Shown here: positions 35,382 to 46,561 of the stretch, piece by piece | Layout of the letters: each line of letters begins with the position of its first letter | How positions within the stretch are numbered: position 1 is the stretch's first letter | DNA from: Pseudomonadota bacterium | Lineage (GTDB): Bacteria; Pseudomonadota; Alphaproteobacteria; Acetobacterales; Acetobacteraceae | Length of the DNA: 64,000 bases | NCBI GenBank assembly: GCA_019351895.1 | Contig: JABBOH010000020.1 | Coordinates: 16,152 to 80,151 of the forward strand | Reading direction: 5' to 3' | Position numbers and translations under genes: made by a program | The notes under the pieces: model-generated | Told to the model about the DNA's origin: nothing | The model's database searches: none | Seen by the model: the letters and a program-made list of their open reading frames with translations, nothing else

Positions 35382-36518
35382 ATGAGCCTGAGCATCACCG
35401 GTGGCCGCGCATTGCTTCACGGGCGCGGCCTCGAACCGGCCGACATTCATAGCGAGGCGGCGTTGCTCGTCGCTGAAGCGACCTCCGCGCGGCGGCTCGA
35501 CGCGACGGGCCTGCTCGTGCTCCCCGGCATCGTCGATCTGCACGGTGACGCTTTCGAGCGGCAGGTGCAGCCACGTCCAGGCGTCGATTTTCCGATGGAT
35601 TTGGCAGTGGCCGAGACCGAGGCACAACTCCTCGCCAACGGAATCACCACGGCCTTCCATGGCGTGACGCTCTCCTGGGAGCCGGGCTTGCGAAGCGCCC
35701 GCGCCTGGACGGCTCTGCTGGAGGCGCTTGCGGCGCATCGCCCCCGCCAGCTTTGCGATATGCGGGTGCACCTCCGGTGGGAGGCATTCAATCTCGGGGC
35801 GCTCGACCTCGCGCTCGCAGCGATCGAAGCCGGTGAGGTGCATCTGCTGGCCTTCAACGACCACACGCCGTCGATCCTGCGGAAGATGGCCGACCCCGTG
35901 ACGGGCGCGAAATACAGCGACCGCGCGGGGATGAGCCTGGATGAATTCCGCGCGCTCGCGACCGAGGTCGGCGCCCGCGCACATGAGGTGCCGGAGGCGG
36001 CCCGGCGTGTGGCAAACTCCGCCCGCGCCTCCGGCATTCCGATGGCAAGCCATGACGATGTGAGCCCTGAGAGCCGCGCGATGTTCCGCGCCAAGGGCGC
36101 GCGCATCTCCGACTTTCCGATGAACGAGCCGACGGCTCGTGCCGCGACCGAGGCCGGCGACTGGGTGGTGATGGGCAGCCCCAACGTGGTGCGCGGCGGC
36201 TCGCATATGGGGTGGGCCTCCGCCGCCGCGATGGTCGGCGCAGGGCTGTGTCAGATCCTCACCAGCGACTATTTCTATCCGGCGCTGCTGCGGGCGGCCT
36301 TCGTCCTCGGCGAGCGGGACGGGCTGGCACGGAGTTGGGAGCTTATCTCGGCCAATCCCGCGGCGGCGGCGGGGCTGCATGATCGTGGCCGCATCGAGCC
36401 TGGCCGTCGCGCCGACCTCGTGGTGGTATCCGACACGCCGGCGCCGCACGTCGTCGCCACCATCGCCGGCGGGCGGATTGCCTATCTCTCGGCCGAAGGG
36501 GTTTCCCGCTTGCAATGA
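35382..36518 (+). CDS. phnM: Second PhnM-like diphosphatase, divergent from phnG
   Basis: 378 residues, an amidohydrolase of the PhnM family. Metal ligands are kept: HGD at 54-56 (GIVDLHGDAFERQVQPRPG), histidine in FNDHTPSIL, and SHDD in MASHDDVSPE; SPNVVRGGSHMGWA matches PhnM. It is as long as the PhnM at 29685 but clearly diverged from it. It is divergent from phnG behind the shared operator and convergent with phnE (10 bp between stops). Either it handles a different alkyl-phosphonate intermediate or is the ancestral copy; the sequence cannot decide. Confidence 0.88.
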   Translation: MSLSITGGRALLHGRGLEPADIHSEAALLVAEATSARRLDATGLLVLPGIVDLHGDAFERQVQPRPGVDFPMDLAVAETEAQLLANGITTAFHGVTLSWEPGLRSARAWTALLEALAAHRPRQLCDMRVHLRWEAFNLGALDLALAAIEAGEVHLLAFNDHTPSILRKMADPVTGAKYSDRAGMSLDEFRALATEVGARAHEVPEAARRVANSARASGIPMASHDDVSPESRAMFRAKGARISDFPMNEPTARAATEAGDWVVMGSPNVVRGGSHMGWASAAAMVGAGLCQILTSDYFYPALLRAAFVLGERDGLARSWELISANPAAAAGLHDRGRIEPGRRADLVVVSDTPAPHVVATIAGGRIAYLSAEGVSRLQ

Positions 36519-36528
36519 GCGCGTTCCG

Positions 36529-37362
36529 TTAGGCGATCCGCGCGCGCAGCCAGGCGGAGATACGCTCGGCGCCCATGACGATGATGAAAGTGATGATCAG
36601 CAGCATGGAGACGGTGCGGTATTGGAACAGGTTCATCGCGGTCAGCAGCTGGAAGCCGATGCCGCCCGCGCCGACGAAGCCGAGGATGAGGGAGGAGCGG
36701 ATATTCTCGTCGAGCCGATAGAGCGTGATGCCGAGCAGCGAGGGCAGCACGCTCGGCACGACGGCATGGCTGAAGACGGCGAGGCGGCTCGCCCCCGTCA
36801 TCGTCAGCGCCTCGACCGGGCCCATGTCCATGTCCTCGATGACTTCTGAAAAGAGACGCCCCATCATCCCGAGGCTGTGCACGACGATGGCGAGCGCGCC
36901 GGGGAAGGGGCCGAGGCCGACGGCGGTGACGAAGATCAGCGCCCAGACGAGATCAGGCACCACCCGGGCGAGCGCGATGAGCACGCGGGTGGCGTAGTAG
37001 ACTGGCCGCGCCGGCGTCGTGTTGCGGGCGGCGAGGAGGGCCAGCGGCAGCGCGAAGACGAGTGCAACGACGGTGCCGAAGATACCCATGTCGATCGTCT
37101 GCAGCGCAGGCCACAGCGCGTCCGGCAGCCCGGCGAAATCCGGCGGCCACGACCTGTGGAGGATGTCTGCGATGCCAGCGGCGCCCGTGACGAGGTCCTG
37201 CGGCCGCGCCTGCACCACGATCGCTGCCTGGATGAACAGCGCGATCCCGAGGAAGATCATGACGAAGGCGAGCGCGCTGCGGCGCCGAGGCCTGCCGTCT
37301 CCGCGCGATCCGGCGCCGGGCGCGCCATGACCGGGCGCGGTCTTGATGGCTATCCCGTTCAT
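36529..37362 (-). CDS. phnE: Phosphonate ABC transporter permease PhnE
   Basis: 277 residues with about six membrane segments. The permease EAA-type loop is EALTMTGASRLAVFSHAVVPSVLPSLLG, followed by NIRSSLILGFVGAGGIGFQL, characteristic of PhnE. Imports phosphonates through the inner membrane with PhnC and PhnD. Its start overlaps the phnC stop by 4 bp. Confidence 0.93.
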   Translation of the reverse strand: MNGIAIKTAPGHGAPGAGSRGDGRPRRRSALAFVMIFLGIALFIQAAIVVQARPQDLVTGAAGIADILHRSWPPDFAGLPDALWPALQTIDMGIFGTVVALVFALPLALLAARNTTPARPVYYATRVLIALARVVPDLVWALIFVTAVGLGPFPGALAIVVHSLGMMGRLFSEVIEDMDMGPVEALTMTGASRLAVFSHAVVPSVLPSLLGITLYRLDENIRSSLILGFVGAGGIGFQLLTAMNLFQYRTVSMLLIITFIIVMGAERISAWLRARIA

Positions 37363-38126
37363 GCCGCGAGCGTCTCGGTCGTCTTCACGTAGAGGCCGGC
37401 GACCTCGGTTTCCTTCACCTCAGCCGGCTTCGTGTCGAACTGGATGCGGCCGTCCTTCATGCCGAGGATGCGGTCGGCGAAGCGGCGGGCGAGCTCCGGC
37501 TGGTGCAGCACGCAGAGCACGCCGAGGCCGTCATCATGCGCGAGGCGACGCAGCAGGCCCATGAGTTCCTGAGCGGCATCGGGATCGAGGCTCGCGACGG
37601 GTTCGTCGGCCAGCAGCGCGAGTGGCCGCTGCGCCAGCGCGCGTGCGACCGAGACGCGCTGCGCCTGGCCGCCTGAGAGCGTTCCGGCGCGCTGTTCTGC
37701 GAAAGCTGTGAGACCGACCTGGTTGAGGCAGGTCATGGCGAAGGGTCGCTCGCTCTCGGGCAGACGGCCGAGCGTGATCGCAAGGCCACGATGCCGGCCG
37801 AGCGTGCCGGAGATGACGTTGGCGACGACGCTGCGGCGGCGCACGAGATGGGCGTTCTGAAAGACCATGCCGAGGGCCATGCGGGCCTCGGCCAGTTCCC
37901 GGCCGGCGAGGCTGCTGATGCGGCGGCCGGCGACCTGGACGCTGCCGCCGGTCGGCTTCAACATCCCGGCGATGCAGCGGAGCATGGTGGATTTGCCGCA
38001 GCCGTTTGCACCGAGGATGACGACGAGTTCCCCCGGCGCCAAAGCGAGGCTCGTATCCGTCAAGGCCACGCGCCCCGTGGGGTAGCGCATGGCCAAGCCG
38101 GATACCGCGATGAGCGGTGCGCTCAT
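37359..38126 (-). CDS. phnC: Phosphonate ABC transporter ATPase PhnC
   Basis: 255 residues. Walker A LGANGCGKSTMLRC, signature LSGGQAQRVSVARALA, Walker B LALLADEPVASLD, and VFQNAHLVRRRSVVANVISG, a PhnC-type Q-loop. Overlaps phnD by 4 bp and phnE by 4 bp. Confidence 0.93.
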   Translation of the reverse strand: MSAPLIAVSGLAMRYPTGRVALTDTSLALAPGELVVILGANGCGKSTMLRCIAGMLKPTGGSVQVAGRRISSLAGRELAEARMALGMVFQNAHLVRRRSVVANVISGTLGRHRGLAITLGRLPESERPFAMTCLNQVGLTAFAEQRAGTLSGGQAQRVSVARALAQRPLALLADEPVASLDPDAAQELMGLLRRLAHDDGLGVLCVLHQPELARRFADRILGMKDGRIQFDTKPAEVKETEVAGLYVKTTETLAA

Positions 38127-39031
38127 GAACCCATCTTGTTGAGGTCCAGATGCAGAACCTTCACGAGGCTGCGGATGCCGTCGTAGTCGGCGTCTGATGC
38201 TGGCACGTAGCCCTTGCCCGAGAGGCCCGTGACCTTCTTCTGGTCAGCGGGGATGCTGCTGAGGTCGAGATGCGCCAGAACCTCGCTCAGCTTCGCCTTG
38301 AACGCGGGCGGCAGATCGCCACGAACCGTGATCGGGTCCTGCGGGATCGGCCGGCTGGTCCAGAGCGTCGCGAAGTCCTTCGGGTCGTATATCCCCGCGA
38401 TCTTGGCGGACTCGGTCTCGGAGCTGTTCATCTCGCCCGCCTGCACCTTGTGATGCAGCAGGGCCTCGAAGGTCGCCGTATGGCTGCCAGAATAGACGGC
38501 TTGGACGCCGTGATCGGGATCGATACCCGCGGACTTGAGCGCGTAGGCGGGAAACAGATGGCCAGAGGTCGAAGCGGGATCAGAATAGGCGAAGGTGTGA
38601 CCCGCGACGCCCTTCAACGTCTGGATGCCGGAGCCGGGCCAAGTGACGACGCTGGCGGTATAGGTGTCCTTGTCGCCTTGCGCGTTCGCATAAGTGGCGA
38701 CGGCCTGGGCGCCCGCCAGCTTGTGCGCGAGGACGTAGCTCAATGGCCCGAACTCGGCGGCGTCGATCTTGCCGGCGCGCATTGCCTCGATCGTGGCGGT
38801 ATAGCTGGTGCCGATCTCGACATTGACCGGGCAACCCATCTTCTCGCTGATCAGCTGACCGATGTGGTGGTAAAGCGGAACGAAAGCGGCTGATGCATCG
38901 AACGGGATGACGCCGTAGCGGATAACGCCGTGCGGGCAGTCGGTGGCGGCGAGGGCTGTGCCGCCGGTGCCGAGGAGAGCCGCGAAGCCGAAGAGGGCGG
39001 CTCGGTAGGCGCCCTTGATCCTGATGCGCAT
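38123..39031 (-). CDS. phnD: Phosphonate-binding periplasmic protein PhnD
   Basis: 302 residues; N-terminal signal peptide MRIRIKGAYRAALFGFAALL ending near ALAA. RYGVIPFDASAAFVPLYHHIGQLISEKMG and FGPLSYVLAHK are typical, and SDPASTSGHLFP carries the Ser/Thr residues that bind the phosphonate group. ATG at 39031 is chosen because the signal peptide begins there; GTG at 39076 or ATG at 39052 would add 7-15 polar residues. First gene of phnDCE. Confidence 0.9.
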   Translation of the reverse strand: MRIRIKGAYRAALFGFAALLGTGGTALAATDCPHGVIRYGVIPFDASAAFVPLYHHIGQLISEKMGCPVNVEIGTSYTATIEAMRAGKIDAAEFGPLSYVLAHKLAGAQAVATYANAQGDKDTYTASVVTWPGSGIQTLKGVAGHTFAYSDPASTSGHLFPAYALKSAGIDPDHGVQAVYSGSHTATFEALLHHKVQAGEMNSSETESAKIAGIYDPKDFATLWTSRPIPQDPITVRGDLPPAFKAKLSEVLAHLDLSSIPADQKKVTGLSGKGYVPASDADYDGIRSLVKVLHLDLNKMGS

Positions 39032-39118
39032 GTTGTCTTGTTCCCTGGTCATAGGCGCAGGCGATGTGCCGCGCACCTGACGAGCCCGTCTGTAGCGCAG
39101 CGGCCGGCAGAAACTTTT

Positions 39119-39133
39119 GACATCTAGATGAAT
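39119..39133. promoter_or_regulatory. Candidate phn operator upstream of phnD
   Basis: Read on the minus strand this is ATTCATCTAGATGTC, identical over 15 bases to the element between phnG and the second phnM; its core CATCTAGATG (39121-39130) is a perfect palindrome. It lies about 88 bp before the phnD ATG, next to a GATATT (39138-39133) that could be a -10 box. This links the uptake operon to the same regulator as the C-P lyase genes. Confidence 0.6.
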
Positions 39134-39179
39134 ATCGGGAGGCCGGTCTGCGTCGACAGGTCTCGCAACGACCGTGGGC

Positions 39180-39761
39180 TCACTCCGTTGCGCGGAAGAC
39201 GGCCTCGATACGCCGGTCCGGCACCAGCCAGATCATCGCCACGACCGCATAGATCAGCTGAGCGACCGCGGTGCTGAGGAAGGCGAGAGCGATGCCGGCG
39301 AGGTAGAGCAGCGGCGTCAATCTGCCCTTCCGATCTCGGCCGATCGCACGGGCGAGCGGCGAGTCTTTGCCCTGCGTTGCCATGATTGCGCCCTGCATGA
39401 GCGCCCAGGATAGTGCCGGCATCAGCAGCGAGACACCATAGGTGGCGGTGGGGATGGCGGCGAAAGGGTGCTCGCCCATCCAACTCGTCGCGAAGGGGAT
39501 CAGCGACAGCCAGAACAGCAAATTGAGATTGGCCCAGAGCAGCACGCCGCTGACCCGCGGCACGAGCTGGAAGAAGTGGTGGTGGTTGTTCCAGTAGATG
39601 GCGACGTAGATGAAGCTCAGCGCATAGGCGAGCAGCTTCGGCCCGACCGGCAGAAGGCCCGCGAGCGATATGCTTGCCGGTGCCCGCAGGTCGAGCACCA
39701 TGATCGTGATGATCACGGCGATGACGCCATCGGTGAAGGCCGTGAGGCGCTCGCTTCCCAT
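39180..39761 (-). CDS. TMEM175-family potassium channel-like protein (DUF1211)
   Basis: 193 residues with about six hydrophobic segments. The first helix RLTAFTDGVIAVIITIMVLDL is the bacterial version of the F-S/T-D filter motif of TMEM175 channels; YWNNHHHFFQLVPRVS and LFWLSLIPFATSWMG are further family markers. Bacterial TMEM175 forms tetrameric potassium-leak channels. Monocistronic; a link with neighbours is not apparent. Confidence 0.85.
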   Translation of the reverse strand: MGSERLTAFTDGVIAVIITIMVLDLRAPASISLAGLLPVGPKLLAYALSFIYVAIYWNNHHHFFQLVPRVSGVLLWANLNLLFWLSLIPFATSWMGEHPFAAIPTATYGVSLLMPALSWALMQGAIMATQGKDSPLARAIGRDRKGRLTPLLYLAGIALAFLSTAVAQLIYAVVAMIWLVPDRRIEAVFRATE

Positions 39762-39950
39762 CGCAAGACTATTGTCTGCCGGGCCGAAAGGCTCAAGTCC
39801 CGTTCATCGGGGGCGGCATCCACGCTCGGGATCTTGCGGCGTCTTGCCGGCGCGCACCCGGACGGGGCGATAATTTGGCGACACGCCGGGCCACACGCAA
39901 AAAAATAACTATCTCAACTTAGGGTGGACTGTCCGTGTAGGAGCGACGCT

Positions 39951-40454
39951 TTGTCCGAGAGCCGGTCTGCAGAACAGGAACGCATCGAGCAACTGCATGA
40001 GCTCGGGGTGCTTAATACACATGAGGACAAGCGGTTTCGTTCTTGCGTCGATGAAGCGCTCAAAATCTTCGAGGGGGCCACGATTGCAGCCATCACGTTG
40101 GTCGATGTCGACCGGCAATGGTTTAAGAGCATTGTCGGTTTTGACATGACGGAGACGCCGCGAAACCAATCATTCTGTTCCTATACGATCGAAAGCCGCG
40201 GCGTAGTGGTTGTCGAGGATGCGACGAAGGACCCGCGCTTCAATACGAACCCGCTGGTAACCGGCGCGCCAAACATGCGCTTCTACGCGGGCGTGAAGCT
40301 TGTCAACCGGGTGGGCGCACTATGCGTCATCTCGAACACGCCTCGGCGAGCCAAGAAGGCCGAGATCCATAAACTGGTCTCGCTCGCCCGGTTCGTGGAC
40401 ATCCAGCTTCTCGCTCACGGAACGCTGCACAACCTCGACAACGTCTCGGTCTGA
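39951..40454 (+). CDS. GAF-domain protein
   Basis: 167 residues, one GAF domain and little else. ERIEQLHELGVLNTHEDKRFRSCVDEALKIF leads in, followed by ITLVDVDRQWFKSIVGFDMTETPRNQSFCSYTI and a degenerate end (GALCVISNTPRR). It lacks any visible output domain, so a stand-alone ligand or redox sensor is likely. TTG at 39951 is preferred since AGGAG lies 8 bases upstream; a GTG at 39924 is an alternative. It is followed by a convergent chemoreceptor gene. Confidence 0.7.
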   Translation: MSESRSAEQERIEQLHELGVLNTHEDKRFRSCVDEALKIFEGATIAAITLVDVDRQWFKSIVGFDMTETPRNQSFCSYTIESRGVVVVEDATKDPRFNTNPLVTGAPNMRFYAGVKLVNRVGALCVISNTPRRAKKAEIHKLVSLARFVDIQLLAHGTLHNLDNVSV

Positions 40455-40645
40455 TCGGTTCGTTCCGCGCAAGGGCCGAGAGGCGCGCTTCCCTGCGTGA
40501 CCGGGCAAAGCTGGCGCCGGGTGGCGGGAGGCGCCGGTGAAGACGGCAGCTGCGCTTGCAGACGCGATGTGTGACACGAAACGCATCCCAAGCAGGAGCG
40601 CGAGTTACCCTGTGGATTGTCGCGCAACACCGGAGCCGTCCGCAT

Positions 40646-42538
40646 CTAGACAGCCAAGGCCATCACGGTCCTCCCGCTGCCTGTTCGGCCGCTGGCCGGG
40701 GACCCGGCGTCCAAGGGCGCGACTTTGAAGCGGTTCGTGAGTTGAACAAGCTCGGCGGTCTCCTGGTCGAGCGCATGGCTTGCGGCCGAGCTCCTCTCGA
40801 CCATGGCAGCGTTCTGTTGGGTCACGCGGTCCATGTGATTGACGGCCGCGTTCACGTCCCCAAGTCCGGTTGCCTGCTCCTGAGCCGACTGCGCCATCTC
40901 GGTGACCGAGATCGTAATCTCCGCCACCTGGGAAACGATCCGGTCGAGGGACTTGCTGGCGGCATTGACCAGACCGACGCCGGTTTCTACCTCGCTTGCC
41001 GAGGTCGCGATCAATGTCTTGATCTGCTTGGCGGCATCCGCAGACCGCTGCGCAAGCGCCCTGACCTCGCTCGCCACGACCGCGAAGCCGCGCCCAGAAT
41101 CGCCGGCGCGCGCGGCTTCAACACCAGCGTTCAGCGCCAACAGGTTCGTCTGGAAGGCTATCTCGTCGATAACGCCTATGATCTGAGTGATCTCCCTGGA
41201 TGAGCGCTCGATGTTCCCCATCGCGCCCGTCGCCTTTCGCACGATCTCGCCCGACTGTTGCGCGTCCGCCTTGGTACGTGCGACGACGAGGCTGACCTTC
41301 ATTGCATTTTCAGCCGTCCTGCGGACCGTTGTCGTTAGCTGCTCCAGAGCCGCGGCACTCTGCTCCAGACTTGCCGCCTGTTGCTCCGTCCGTTTGCTGA
41401 GATCGTCGGCACCTTTGGCGATGTCGTTGCTTCCGGAGCTGATCGACCCAGTAATACCTACGATTTTGAAAACCAGTTCGGCAACTTGTTCCATAGCGGC
41501 GTTGAAATCGATCCGCAGCTTCTCGTAGGCGTCCGGCAGTCCGATTGTCAGACGGAACACAAGGTCGCCGGCCGAGAGCGATTCCAGCCCCTTGCCGATT
41601 GATCCCACGACCATCGCGGCGGCTGCCGCTTCGGTTTCCTGCCGCACCTGTTCGTCTTCTACCGCTCGGCGCGCGGTCGCTTCGCGGTGCTCACGCTCAA
41701 GCACCTGCGTACGCAGCGCGTTTTCCTTGAATACCTGTACGGCCTTGGCCATCTCCCCCAATTCGTCGGCGCGATCCTGCCCAATGATCTGCGTCGCCAG
41801 ATTGCCCTGTGCCAACTCCCGCATCCTACTCGAAAACGCTTTCAGCAGCTTTGAAAGCGACCGCCGCGTGAGGACGGCGAGCAAGAGGAAGATCATGAAG
41901 AGCGGCAGGAAAATCGAGGCGAGCCAGATGGCGCGACGGATGAGGGCGTCATCGATGTCGTTGGTATAGAGGCCGGTTCCGACCACCCAATGCCATTCAG
42001 GAATCTCGAGCCCAAACGAAGCTTTGGGTTGCGGCGTTCCACCCGGCACCTTGGGGAAGTAGTAGAATTGAAGAGCCGGCTTACCGGCGAGTGCGGCGGT
42101 GATGATGGGCGCGAAGATCGGTGTGCCGAAAGGGTCTTGAAGTCTGATTTCATTCCTGCCGATCAGCACCTTGTTCGGATGGGACAACATCACCCCGTCG
42201 TTGGTGATAACAAAATAGTAGTTCGTCCCGTCGTAACGGATGGCCTTCAGAGCGGCGAGCGCATCGTGCTGCGCAGTAGCCAGGGGCACGGCGCCGCTCT
42301 CGGCCTGCTGCACGAAGCCTTTGACGATAGTGGCACCGACCTGCGTCAGGTGCCGCACCTCGTCCTGCCGCGCTTGCTGCGCTTGGCCATAGGCACAGTA
42401 AAGGGTCAGCGCGATGCCGCAGACGGCGAGCACCACCCCCGAAAGCGCTATGAAGGTAAACTGGCGCGAGATCGAGATGGCGCCGAGCGCCGTCCACGTC
42501 CGCGTTCGGCCAGGCCTATCGTTGAGGACTACTGTCAT
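40646..42538 (-). CDS. Methyl-accepting chemotaxis protein with a periplasmic Cache domain
   Basis: 630 residues. First membrane helix near 27-50, a periplasmic single-Cache domain (ALKAIRYDGTNYYFVITNDGVMLSHP ... GLEIPEWHWVVGTGLYTNDI), second helix near 205-225, HAMP, a second HAMP-like stretch (ESLSAGDLVFRL), then the cytoplasmic signalling domain with its tip EIAFQTNLLALNAGVEAARAG. No C-terminal NWETF-like pentapeptide is seen. The Cache motifs suggest small carboxylate-type ligands. Encoded apart from the che operon. Confidence 0.9.
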   Translation of the reverse strand: MTVVLNDRPGRTRTWTALGAISISRQFTFIALSGVVLAVCGIALTLYCAYGQAQQARQDEVRHLTQVGATIVKGFVQQAESGAVPLATAQHDALAALKAIRYDGTNYYFVITNDGVMLSHPNKVLIGRNEIRLQDPFGTPIFAPIITAALAGKPALQFYYFPKVPGGTPQPKASFGLEIPEWHWVVGTGLYTNDIDDALIRRAIWLASIFLPLFMIFLLLAVLTRRSLSKLLKAFSSRMRELAQGNLATQIIGQDRADELGEMAKAVQVFKENALRTQVLEREHREATARRAVEDEQVRQETEAAAAAMVVGSIGKGLESLSAGDLVFRLTIGLPDAYEKLRIDFNAAMEQVAELVFKIVGITGSISSGSNDIAKGADDLSKRTEQQAASLEQSAAALEQLTTTVRRTAENAMKVSLVVARTKADAQQSGEIVRKATGAMGNIERSSREITQIIGVIDEIAFQTNLLALNAGVEAARAGDSGRGFAVVASEVRALAQRSADAAKQIKTLIATSASEVETGVGLVNAASKSLDRIVSQVAEITISVTEMAQSAQEQATGLGDVNAAVNHMDRVTQQNAAMVERSSAASHALDQETAELVQLTNRFKVAPLDAGSPASGRTGSGRTVMALAV

Positions 42539-42699
42539 GTCTAACCTTCAGAGCCGGAAACCTAAGAAGGCCACTGGACCGGCAAGGGAGGCAGCCGTAA
42601 TGGCGCTTGCCGGTAACTTGACGAGGGCAGATTGCGATCTCGTTAAGTCAATGAGAGTCATTTGCGGCAGTTCGCCATTGTCAAAGGAGAGCCGTGCCT

Positions 42700-43161
42700 A
42701 TGAGCCTCGACTCCGTCCGTGCATTTTTTGCTCAGAAGGCCCCCGACATTGCCATCATCGAGTTGGAGACGACGACGGCGACGGTGGCCCAAGCGGCCGA
42801 CGGTCATGGCGTCCTGCCGGCGCAGATTGCGAAGACGCTCTCGTTGCGCGTCGGCGAGCAGTACCTGCTGGTCGTGACCAGCGGCACCGCGCGGCTCGAC
42901 AACCGCAAAGCGAAGGCAGCGTTCGGCGGCAAGCCCCGGATGCTGAGCGCCGAGGAAGTGGCGGCCGTCACCGGGCATCCCGTGGGTGGCGTCTGTCCGT
43001 TCGGACTGCCCGCGCCACTGCCGATATTTTGCGATGTCTCCCTGCGCGCCTTCGAAGAAGTAGTGCCGGCCGCCGGCTCCACCCATAGCGCGGTGCGCAT
43101 CCATCCGCTCCGCATGGCGGAGTTGGTCGGCGCCGAATGGGTGAATGTCTGTCAGGAGTAG
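42700..43161 (+). CDS. YbaK/EbsC-type aminoacyl-tRNA deacylase
   Basis: 153 residues, a single YbaK domain. The catalytic-type lysine region is LPAQIAKTLSLRVGEQYLLVVTSG, followed by ARLDNRKAKAAFGGKPRMLSAEEV and HPVGGVCPFGL, the family's glycine-rich loop. It probably hydrolyses mischarged tRNA such as Ala- or Cys-tRNA(Pro). AAGGAG lies 10 bases before the ATG at 42700 and 4 before a GTG at 42694. Divergent from the chemoreceptor gene. Confidence 0.85.
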   Translation: MSLDSVRAFFAQKAPDIAIIELETTTATVAQAADGHGVLPAQIAKTLSLRVGEQYLLVVTSGTARLDNRKAKAAFGGKPRMLSAEEVAAVTGHPVGGVCPFGLPAPLPIFCDVSLRAFEEVVPAAGSTHSAVRIHPLRMAELVGAEWVNVCQE

Positions 43162-43166
43162 CAAGC

Positions 43167-43187
43167 AGCGCCTTTTAAAAAGGCGCT
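43167..43187. terminator. Rho-independent-type hairpin after ybaK
   Basis: Near-perfect inverted repeat with arms AGCGCCTTT and AAAGGCGCT and a 3-base loop, located 5 bp after the ybaK stop and 15 bp before the convergent hpbD-like stop. T/A runs are inside the stem; it can serve both directions. Confidence 0.7.
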
Positions 43188-43201
43188 CCGAACTTTTCCT
43201 A

Positions 43202-44305
43202 CTAGCCGAAGCTCAAAGCGGGGGGCCCGAAACTGTCCGTGAGGGGGATCACGCCGAGACCGGGAGCGTCCGACGCCGTCATGAACCCGTTCTTGCGGCG
43301 CGGCGCGCCCGTCGCGATCTCGCGTGTGCCGTAGCTGTTGAAATCGGTCGCCGAGAAACAGAACTCGGTGGGCGTCGAAAGCGCGAGATGGGCGATAGTC
43401 GCAGTGACGATGTCCCCGCCCCACGTGTCCTCGATGGTCATTGCAATGCCGGTCTCGACGCACAGATCGCGGATAAGCCGTGCCTTCGTCAGGCCCCCGA
43501 CCTTCGAGATCTTCAGGTTGACGATGTCCATGGCATCCTCGGCCAAGCCGCGCAGCAAGGCCTCGCTGTCCGTGATGACTTCATCCAGGACAAAGGGCAG
43601 AGCCGTCCGGCGCCGGATCGAAAGACATTCCTCGAAGGACGCGCAGGGCTGCTCGACATAGACATCGAGGTCGGAGACGGCGGCGACTACGCGCGCCGCC
43701 TCGGCTCGGTTCCAGCCGGTGTTGGCGTCCGCCACCAGCACGTCGCCGGGTGCCAGAATCGTACGGCATGCGTGGATGCGGGCGATATCCTCATCGGCGT
43801 CGCCACCCACCTTGAGCTGGAACTTGGTGTAGCCTTCCGCGCGATAGGCGGCGACGGAGGCGGCCATCTGCTCGGGCGGCTGCTGCGAGATGGCGCGGTA
43901 AAGGGCGATGCGCTCCTGGGCGGCGCCGCCGAGGAGCGTGTGGAGCGGAAGGTTCGTGACCTTTCCAAGAATGTCCCAGCAGGCGATGTCGATCGGCGCC
44001 TTGACGGCGGAATGGCCCCGGAGAGCCGCATCCATCCGCCGGTTGAGCGCCCCGAGGTTGGTCGGGTCGAGACCGATGAGCTTGGGAGCGATCTCCGCGA
44101 TTCCCGCCCGTACGCCGCCCGCGAATGCCGGCAGGTAAGCCGACCCGAGCGGACAGCTTTCGCCGTAGCCGATAATGCCCGCATCCGTCTCCACGGCGAC
44201 AACCGTCGTGTCGAAGACCTCGACGAAATTGCCATTGGACCAGCTGTAGCGACCCTCCTTCAACGGAAGGTCGATCTGCCACGCTTTGATCGCCGTGATC
44301 TTCAT
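43202..44305 (-). CDS. Enolase-superfamily epimerase, 4-hydroxyproline betaine 2-epimerase (HpbD)-like
   Basis: 367 residues. Catalytic features of the mandelate racemase/muconate lactonising group: KFQLK (with two lysines) on strand 2, metal ligands in [12 protein letters not shown] and LDEVI, and the second acid/base lysine in LKISKVGG. The N-terminal [19 protein letters not shown] and the C-terminal [16 protein letters not shown] [13 protein letters not shown] resemble HpbD proteins that epimerise hydroxyproline or proline betaine. GAGGCG lies at proper spacing before ATG at 44305. No betaine-demethylation genes are adjacent, so the substrate remains tentative. Confidence 0.65.
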   Translation of the reverse strand: MKITAIKAWQIDLPLKEGRYSWSNGNFVEVFDTTVVAVETDAGIIGYGESCPLGSAYLPAFAGGVRAGIAEIAPKLIGLDPTNLGALNRRMDAALRGHSAVKAPIDIACWDILGKVTNLPLHTLLGGAAQERIALYRAISQQPPEQMAASVAAYRAEGYTKFQLKVGGDADEDIARIHACRTILAPGDVLVADANTGWNRAEAARVVAAVSDLDVYVEQPCASFEECLSIRRRTALPFVLDEVITDSEALLRGLAEDAMDIVNLKISKVGGLTKARLIRDLCVETGIAMTIEDTWGGDIVTATIAHLALSTPTEFCFSATDFNSYGTREIATGAPRRKNGFMTASDAPGLGVIPLTDSFGPPALSFG

Positions 44306-44496
44306 CTGTCGCCTCATCGGGGCCGAGAGACGGCTGTGCCAGGGCTGCTCCGCCGCGTCGAGAGGCCGAACACCTAAAAGATGGCCGCGCTGCGTATCGG
44401 ACCGGATTGGCCTCGCCGCTCCCTGGCGGGAGACGCACCGCGTTATGTGGTGACCCCGGGGCGTTGACAGCGCGCATGATCGCCGCGAAGGTTGGG

Positions 44497-46554
<2,058 letters not shown>

Positions 46555-46561
46555 CACGCGC

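Noticed and set aside
36519..36528. Terminator between the second phnM and phnE
   Set aside because: Only 10 bp separate the stops and no inverted repeat is seen.
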